DNA from: Pycnopodia helianthoides
Lineage: Eukaryota > Echinodermata > Asteroidea > Forcipulatida > Asteriidae
Direction of reading: 5' to 3'
Assembly (NCBI GenBank): GCA_032158295.1
Contig: CM063255.1
Location: 15,714,094 to 15,778,093 of the forward strand
DNA length: 64,000 nt
The notes beneath the pieces were generated by a model, which had not been told where the DNA came from, ran no database searches, and saw only the letters and a program-made list of their open reading frames with translations. How positions within the stretch are numbered: position 1 is the first letter of the stretch; each line of letters opens with the position of its first letter. Below are positions 38,901-48,051 of this stretch, piece after piece. The position numbers and the translations under genes are program-made.

Positions 38901-41900
38901 AATTTTGTTGTGCTTAGCTACTTTTTGTGCTTAAGCAGCTCTATGAAATTGGGCCCAGTTAGACTATTCTTTTATTTGAAGGCGTAACTGATGGGGGGCA
39001 TGTGCATAGTTAAATCAATGCTTGACAGATATTAGGTTACCAGCCAAACAACCATGTCACACGTACAATCTGTGACTGGTGTCCTGCTCATTTCTGTTCA
39101 GCAGTAAATTGTTAAGCAACACTTCCTGCTTAAGCGGCTCCATCAAATTGGGTCCTGTTGGAGAGAATTTTGACCGGTCCTCGGTCTAGTCAAGGTCAAG
39201 GTTAGTCGCCACCCGAACTTGCTCAATTTGCTATCAATTTAGTACCCATGTTACTGATAAGTAAATTTGACTATCCAAAACAAAAGGTAAACTTACACTA
39301 TATAATCAAAAAGTTGTAATGTTTTGCTGAAAATGGCACATTTTTGCCAAGCCAGTGTTACACATGTTTAAAGCCACTCAAGGCCCTCTATACAAAAAGG
39401 TGGTCAATGTTTGCAAACAAAAGAAAGTCTACAGTCTTGGTTTGGGCCATTTTGGGAGTAATGCGTGGTTGTGATAATGTGAAAACAGTGAAAAGAGCCA
39501 GAGTCCAGTCCACGTATGCAAAGACCCGGCCCCTAGTCTGCAGAGCACTCATGTGTTTTACAAACTAGCCACAAAGTACGCTTTTAAGAGCAATAATATT
39601 TGTTGAAAAGATGCTGATAAGCGATAAGTTCTTTGGGAGGTCATCCTATCCAGGAATGATCTTTTTGAAAAAGTTCACGTTGCCAGGATCAAGAAGTTTA
39701 TGTTATGCGAAAAAAAGCATTGTAAGTGTCGTGTCATGATAGAGTGTGCAGGAAAACAGAAAGTTCTCTATTGTCAAGTAATGTGACGATAATACCCCGT
39801 TTTATCTTGTTTATATGCTAAAAGATTTTTTTTTTCCACAATTGTCTTGTGCTGAAACCTTCGGAGTAACCTGTCCTTTAGTTAAGTCCCTGAAGACTCT
39901 TTAATGTGCACGGTCGTGATGCTGCACTGGGGGTACGCGCCAAACACCGCCCTTTGAAATCAGAATGAAAATTGATACTGGGAAAGTGCAAGGACAAGGT
40001 TGCCGTGAGATTAAAAGATAAAAGCTGAAAAGGGTAAGACGCAGCGAGAAGAAAGCCCTCTTAATCCTCTTAGCGGTTAATCCTCTGATGAAACAGTGTA
40101 CAGTAATCTCTTAATCTCTACTTGGCTGTTCATCCCAGGAGGGGGATTTCAAAAGGACACCAAGGTTTTGCACTCTACGGCTCAGAGTGAAATATTAAAC
40201 AAATAATGTTGCCCTGGCTTGGAATCCGCCAAGTTGTTATTGAGACGTTTTCTGCGTCGAGGTACGCGGAGGACTACATGGGTGTGTGCTCCTTGCAGTA
40301 GGATGCTTTTTTTGTACGTGCTGTCAGATGTACACATGCGGAATGCATCAATTGTGTGATCATTTGACTTATCGAACGACGGAGCTATCTCGGGTGTTTC
40401 GTTTACCTGTAATGCAATAAATGTTGACAATTGTAACTTCAATGTTGACAATTGTAACTGTAATCTTTATTGATCAAATTCGTTGAGCTGCACGTATTCC
40501 ATTTAAGGTGTTCAGGTCACTTACTTGTTGATTTGTTTTCCTTCGTAATATCTTCGTGTGGAAGTAAAATGGTTTACTGTACATCATAAATATTAATAGA
40601 AACTTTAAAAAGGTCACAGTACACACTTCTTATATAAGCACTTTATTACACCTCAGGGCATAAAGCGCTTGTTATTTTTGTTACAAGATACGTGGAGCTA
40701 TGTTTAACTAGCACTTTGTAATGATTTCACAAGGTGATGTCTCTCAATCTGCAGCCAACCTGCCAGAAAACACCGGGGCGAACCCATTCGCTTAACGATA
40801 AGTGTACTGGGTTCTTTTACGTGCACTACACAACTTACGGGACCTGTGTGGCTTTGTGTCCCAACCAGTGGTTAAGTATCTTGCTTAAGGACACAAGCGT
40901 CAGTACCGGGACTCGAACCCGCACTCTGTCGACAAAGCTGGAGTCCAGTATGCTTGACTTCTCAGCCACGACACAATACAGCGTTCTCCCTTAACAGTGG
41001 TCCGCTGGCCGAATGCCAGTTATATAACTTCTGAGGACCAGTCCAAATTATGTCCAAGCGGTCCGGCTGGCTAGTTCATCACCCTCCCAAAGCTATGTGT
41101 AAAACGACTGCCTGCTCGGAGTGTTTATGGTTTCAAACTCAAGTCCCACGCAACAAATGACAGCGTCACAAGAAAACCTTTCAAATAAACTAAGGGCCTG
41201 TGGACTAGTGGAGTGACGCGCTAGCTGGTCCTGCTGGCTTGTCACTGAAAAAGTTAAGGGTGAGCCCTGCAATAGATCCCTTGCACAATAGCTGTGCATT
41301 TTCCATTGTTTCATTATCCATTGTTACCTCAAAGGTGGCTGTGTGATGATGTCAATGCATAAGGTCCATAGGAATGGCATGTAATTCGTACTTCCTGTGT
41401 AATCCGGGGGGGCGGGAGGGGGGGGGTGGCAAAAAGAAGAACAAGATTTTCAAACAGTGTGATTATACTGTGACTGTTTTTGATTGGAATCCGCCAAGTT
41501 GTTATTGAGACGTTTTCTGCATCGAGGTACGCGGAGGACTACATGGGTGTGTGCTCAAGAACAAGATTTTTAAACAGTGTGATTATACTGTGACTGTTTT
41601 TGATTTTTAAAGGCAGGGTACACGTTTGGTAATTACTCCCCCAAAAATTCATGACCCCCCAAAAATTTACTTGGTAAAGAGCACTGGAGAGCTGTTGAAA
41701 TTATAAAACATGTTTAGAAACGACCTGCCTTTGAAGTAATGTAGTTTTAGAGAAAGAGGTTAATTTTTTTACCCCCAAAAATTTGAATTTGAGAGATGGT
41801 TCATTGGAGTGAAGGCATTCTCAGCATCGGAAAGCACACAATTCTATGCAACAAGGGGGTGGTTTTTCTTTCTTTCATTATTCTCTTGCAACTTCGATGA

Positions 41901-43822
41901 CCAATTGAGCCCAAATTTGCACAGGTTTAAATTAACTCCTATTTGGCGATTACAATCAAGTCAGTCCGTACAATTGATCTTTGAACAAACTGCCAAAATG
42001 AATTCCCCTGCCTTTTTAAAAAGGGCACATGGTACAGAAACGTTGGTTTTGACAATTGCCAGTATCTGCCAACTATTGTTTGAACCCATTTCATGGTTTC
42101 TACGGAGCATTTTAGTGTTGTTATTTTGCCATGGTTTTAACTAATATTGTACATAAATCGTCTGGGTTTTTTTTGTTTTTGTTTTTGCTTTTTTATACTG
42201 TCAAAAGGCCAGAAGAATTTCCCCTGGTTTGACAATAAAGTTTTATCTGTCCCTCTATCTTTACGAGAAGTAACAAACCTTGGAAAGTTTAAGCTTAATC
42301 GGTCATCGGAGTCACAAGAACTTTGTGAAAAACCCCATTATACCATCATTGGTTCCAAGGTTTTCAAACATTAAGGTTTTGGACCGCGCAAGATTAAACA
42401 ATTAATTGTTCCACTTATTTCTCAAAAACCATGGCATTTCAGGCAAATTATTTTATGAAAAGGATGAGACTTTATCTAAGTGTTAGTCACCGATTTGCAT
42501 ATACGCAAATCTGTGAACATTTACATTTTCAATCTTACCAATGTTGTGCACAGCCTTTATACATGTAGGTGGTACAGCACTTTGGGACTGACCCCCCCCC
42601 CCCCAAAGGAAATTGTGTATACATTTTTATCCAAAAGGCTACCTGTTATAAACAGGCCTGTATGCTTCGTTCTAGAAAGGGAAAGGACACCAAGGCATTC
42701 TCTCGGACTAGGGCACCCTATGAGGAAATTGTAAATTTCTATTGGAGCGTTTCAGGGCACCAAGGCAATGACCAGAGGGGCATCAAGGCAATCGCCTCCG
42801 TTGCCTTCGTGAAGTATCAGGCCTGTTATAAATATGATAAAGCATCCTTGGAATTTTTTGCCCCCGTTGATTAGAAATCAATAAAAGTACATATGTCGAC
42901 AAAATTTGAATCTCCAAAGATCGCCTGCATGGCGACTTTTTTGGAAATTTCCGCAGTGTCCGTTTGAATGCTGCCCTCAATACGGCCAGAAAGCGGTTGG
43001 TACCCGCTGTCACCTCGCTACCAAACATGGATGGAGTTGACGTTCGTGATGAAAAATACCATGACAGTGTTTTCAACAAGTAGACACTGTATTCAATTGA
43101 AACTTTCCACAGGTGGCTCTTATTGTATCTTTTCGTGATAATCTGGCCTATATAAACCAGCATTACGCTGGCAAAAACCAAATGATGATCCTACCTTTTT
43201 TAAACGGTTATTCTAAAGCGTGCGCATCTCCTGAACTTAAAACATTCACTGTCACAACGTTCAACCTCACACCCTTTAAAAAAAAAAATTACAAAACCAA
43301 CTTTAGAGTTGAAGTTTGATTTGTTTAAATGCAACTGCCCTTACACTCTGACTCGTCAAACAGAAGAGAGAAGAGAGAAGAAAAAAAAAACCCAACTCCT
43401 CCGGCCGAAGACTCTAGTGATTCACCGGGCCAGCTCTCTCCCCCCCCTCTCGCCTTACACTTAATCTGACTATTTTCCTAAGGTTTAGCCACTTAAGATC
43501 ATGACTCCAGCGAGTCTAGAGCCCTGCCGGCGTCAATAAATGGTTCCGCTGGTCGAGATAATCCAACCAGCCATGCGTAATATCCTGCAAACGGGGGCCC
43601 GCATCCCTCCCCCAACGCCGGGCTTCCCCCGTCCATTAACAGATTAACCCATAACCCGTTGGGAGATTAGCGAGGCCATTAGGAAGATTAAAATGCAAAT
43701 CCGGAGAGCTCAGAGACTCGGGGAGGAAGGGAGCGGCATCGGGTGTTATTGATCTCCGTCGGTCTTAATCCGCCACGCGATCTAATCACAATCCGTGGGG
43801 AGGGTAGAGTAGTAAGTATCCG

Positions 43823-43855
<33 letters not shown>

Positions 43856-46800
43856 CCCCTCTTCATCTCCGAGGTTTTCTCCCCATTTCCTGCAGTCAAA
43901 TTTATCTCCATTTGAAGACCCAGTTCCGATTGGTCGCCGAGTAAGAAATAATGGCATCTTAAATTGTGACTGCCGTAGTCTCCCCGTAGGTTTCTTTTAA
44001 TAAGAGTACAGGAAAGATGGGGCAGTGTGATACAGGTAGACAGATAGCTTATTCGGGAAATCAAGACAATAAAACCATAAGTTTAATGGATTTTTTTTTG
44101 TTTCCTTTTTTATTGAAATCCAAAGAGAGGGAGAGGGGGAAAGAAAACACAGGGAGAAGAAAAAAAAAAGAGTCTTCAGTTAAAAGCCGATGAGGAAGTC
44201 TGTGAGCTAAATTACGTGACGTCCTCCATGCTCATAGCATAGACCCTGACAGTAAGGTTTTTCTCGTATCAAAGCTTTTTGCCGGTAGCCTGTTTGCGAG
44301 TTTGTGGTGTTTCTTTTGTACGAGGGTTTGGCTGTTGTAGTCGTCCTGGGCTGTAGACGCTTGGAGGAATCTGTCACGGCTCAGTAAATAAATGTATTCA
44401 TTTTTTTCTTTGTTTTTCTTTTTTACCCTTGAAGGGGAAAGGTTGAAAGTAAATGGTCAGGTGTATTCTAATTATGCTTTTGTCAGTAACATTTGTTTGT
44501 TTGTTTTTTAACCATGCAACTCTCCACAGAATTTTGTTTAGCCAGTCAGTCCAGTCCTCGGACAAAATGTTGGGAAAAAATCTGTAAGCTTTAGATATTT
44601 ACCCTTTAAAAATTTTAAAAACGTACATGTAATTAAAAAAAAATAGAATCAAGTTGTCAGGAGAGAATCTAATGTCGCAGGCCTAGAATTTCATCTTGGA
44701 GAGGGCAAGGCCATTTTCATTTTGTAGAGGGCAATTCCATTGGCAAATCGTAAAGTCTATGGGAAAGTTTAAAGGGGCACCAAGGCCAAGACTAGGGCAA
44801 CGGAGGCCATGGCCTCCGTGTTCCGTGTAATTCCAGGCCTGATGTAGGTCGCTGGAATCCCACCCCTCCTCCCACCATTAGTTTGTTATAAATGTACTTG
44901 CATTCCTCCTTTTTAATTTTTGTATTTTCACAAGAAACAAGACCTCAAAACAAGCTAAGAATTATCATGTTTGGATACCTGACCCCCGCACCCATCTTGT
45001 TTCTCTGTTTAACAAGTATCTTTATGTATGTTGCTATTCAGGGGGGGGGGGGTGCACCACACTAAATAAGGTCCACACATCAACCATTGCTATGAAATGC
45101 TGAATATAAATTTAAAAAACACTAAACATTTTTTCATAGACCGCATGCATATGCAGGGTTTGCTCCTAACTTTTTCAGCGACGGGCCAGCAGGACCAGTT
45201 AGCTTTTCATGCCACTGGTCCTGCTGGTTTTTCACTGGTCCCTATTTGATATGAATTAAGGGCATGTTTCAACACTGAACTAGCCAGCGGGGACCACCTT
45301 GGAGGACATTTTGACTGGTCCTCGGGTGTTTTGAGCTAGCATTTGGTCAGCGTACCCACTGTTATAAGAGAGATCGTCGTATATGACGTCATTTGAGTAG
45401 GGCGCCCTCGTGTATAGGTCAAAAGGAGGTGAACCATTACCTCATCCTGTGTGCTGGGTGTACATTAAATGTGTGTTTTCGTTGTTTCATCATTGCTTTA
45501 ACTCTGAGGTGGCGGCGGAATGACGTCAATGCATTGGGTTAGGGTTAATGCAAAAGGTGTACAAGGTATCTTGGAAGCAAGGTTTTCTAATCTTGCAAAC
45601 AGTACCCCCCCCCAACCTTTTCCCCCGTTCCCCCTCCCCCTCCTTAACCTCTGTCCCCGTCTGTCCCCCAACCCCACTATCTTGAAGCAAGGTTTCAGAT
45701 CTTGCAAACAGTACCCCCCCCCCCCTCTGCCCTCGTTCCCCCTCCTCAACCCTTGTCCCTGTCCTTCCCCCAACCCCACTATCTTGAAGCAAGGTTTCAG
45801 ATCTTGCAAACAGTACCCCCCCCCAACCTCTGGCCTCATTCCCCCCTTCTCAACCTCTGCCCCCCGTTTCCTTCCCCCCACCCACCCCCCCCCCCACCAA
45901 CCTCCTTTACCTTGATGGGTATCTTTTGTTCGATGGGCCGCCTTCCAGTCTCCCCGTCCTGGCAATTGTTCACAAATGCAAAATACTTCCTTTATTCCTG
46001 ACGAAGGTCGTCTTTCACTTAAAAAAAAAAAAAACACATCCTGAATATTCTATGCATTTGGTCAAAGATAGAATCCTAACAAGTGACTACGGATTGTCTC
46101 GTGTAGTTCTCCCCATTAATAAAAAAAATAATAAATACATACTCGGAGGAATTGTCAAATCCAGTTCCTAAAATAAAGTCTGGCCTTTTTTTGTGTGTGT
46201 GTAACAGACTATTTGATTTCATACAGAATTGATCAAGTCTTGACAGGAAATGTTTTTTCCCCCGCCAGTTCTGTTGTTTCACAGGCACAATTTCTATGGG
46301 GCCTTTTAAGCAAAAATTAGCAGGGAGTCTAGTTGATAGTAACAGATTATAATAATGTGTACATGTAAGTTTTCCCCCTCATTTCTGGTAAAGAAGTGAC
46401 TAGTATAAACTGTCTGAAAATAGCTTCAATACTATTCGCTACTTGAGCGGATCCGCCGTGTGCGTGTCGAGCCACGACTTCATCCTTCATTTGTGTAGAC
46501 TTTTCCATTGCAGCGTCACGGCCCGAGTTGTTTTGCCAAACTACGGGAAGCCATAAATGCGAAGCAAAAAAAAGATAGCCACAGTTTGTAACAATGTTAC
46601 ACAAGTATTCAAAAATAGTGTTGAATTCGTTGGAAACAAAGCAACCAATCAAGGGATGTATTTTTTTTCAATTGAAAATTTGCAGAAACACGATCAAATG
46701 TTTTGCCAACCAGTGCGGTTTGTTTATCAACAATCGAAAGGTCCATTGTGTTTATGTATCTGTCTAGATGAAAGTGTCATTACATTACCGTGAAAATACA

Positions 46801-48013
46801 GAGTTGTATAACGCTTCTATTCACTGCTGTCCCCAATTCGAGGCTCTACATGCAAATGGCTGACCGTGCAAAGGGCGAATAGAGCTGGAAAGCATAACAA
46901 TTTGCTCAGCACAGAAAATTTAGCTTAGCAGAATTAAGGTTACCGACCAATATGTCATACATGTATACTCTTCATTGTTTTGGCTGTTGCCGTGCAATTT
47001 GTTATTTATAAAGATAAAGAAAAAGAAAGAGAAAGACAAGAGTTGTTTTTTTTAATTATTATTTATATATATATTTTTTTGGGGGGGGCTATCAATTAAA
47101 TTTTATAAGCAATATCTAACATACATGTAGGTAAAACTGCCTCACCATTTACAAAGTAAAGTTACTAGTATTACCATTTTTTTTCAGAATTAAAAGCAAT
47201 TTGTTTGTGAATGACATTGTACAATTACCAGATTTTTTGAGTTGTACATTTTGAGATGCTCTATACCTAAACCATACCTTTCCTGTCCTTGGTTTAATTT
47301 GCTCATTGAATAGATGGGAATGAGAGCTTTCAAATAACACCTAATTAGGCCCTATAGGGTAAGAATTGATCAACTTGTTTGAAACATCGAATCACATTGA
47401 TTGCCAATGTTGATGTTTTCGTAGTTTTAACTTTGAATTGCATTCCATTATTTTTAAGAACTGCCCGATTTTTCGGCCCGAGTCGTTGAACAAAATTCAT
47501 CCATTTATTTAGACATACATTTTTCCTCAGCAAAAACATCCAGTGATACTAATAATGAAAACAATTTTTTTTAATGAAAAAATTCTTCGGGACTAAAAAG
47601 ATCAGGGATATTTAAAGTAAAACTCCCTATTAGCAGAAAAAGACACACTCTAAAACCCCGTCTAAATTATGTAGGTCTAAACCTGAGACAAGAAACATGT
47701 CCCCGCACCTCTTCTGACAATTTGCCAATTACAATAAATCAAAATAATAACTCATACATGGTCTGGAATGAAATACTAGTACCTTTGGCCTACATAATGC
47801 ATCGTGGAAAGAAGAAGAATCTTGAAGAAGAAGAAGAAGAAGAAAAAAAAACGGGCGAAACAAAACAAGGTTTTTCCCTTCCTCGGAGAGATTAGAAACT
47901 GGAGCACGGTGCATTAGGGGAATAGTGGCGCTTGGGTCTGGTTCTAAAGATGTAGCGGTAGATAAAAGACTCCCTTTATCTCATGCACAGCGCATCCGTC
48001 CACGTTTTCTACG

Positions 48014-48051
<38 letters not shown>

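Noticed and set aside
45498..46037. 179-codon minus-strand frame, the longest in the window
   Set aside because: It crosses the C-rich minisatellite, is made of repeated Gly/Arg/Cys-rich units, and has no domain or splice context.
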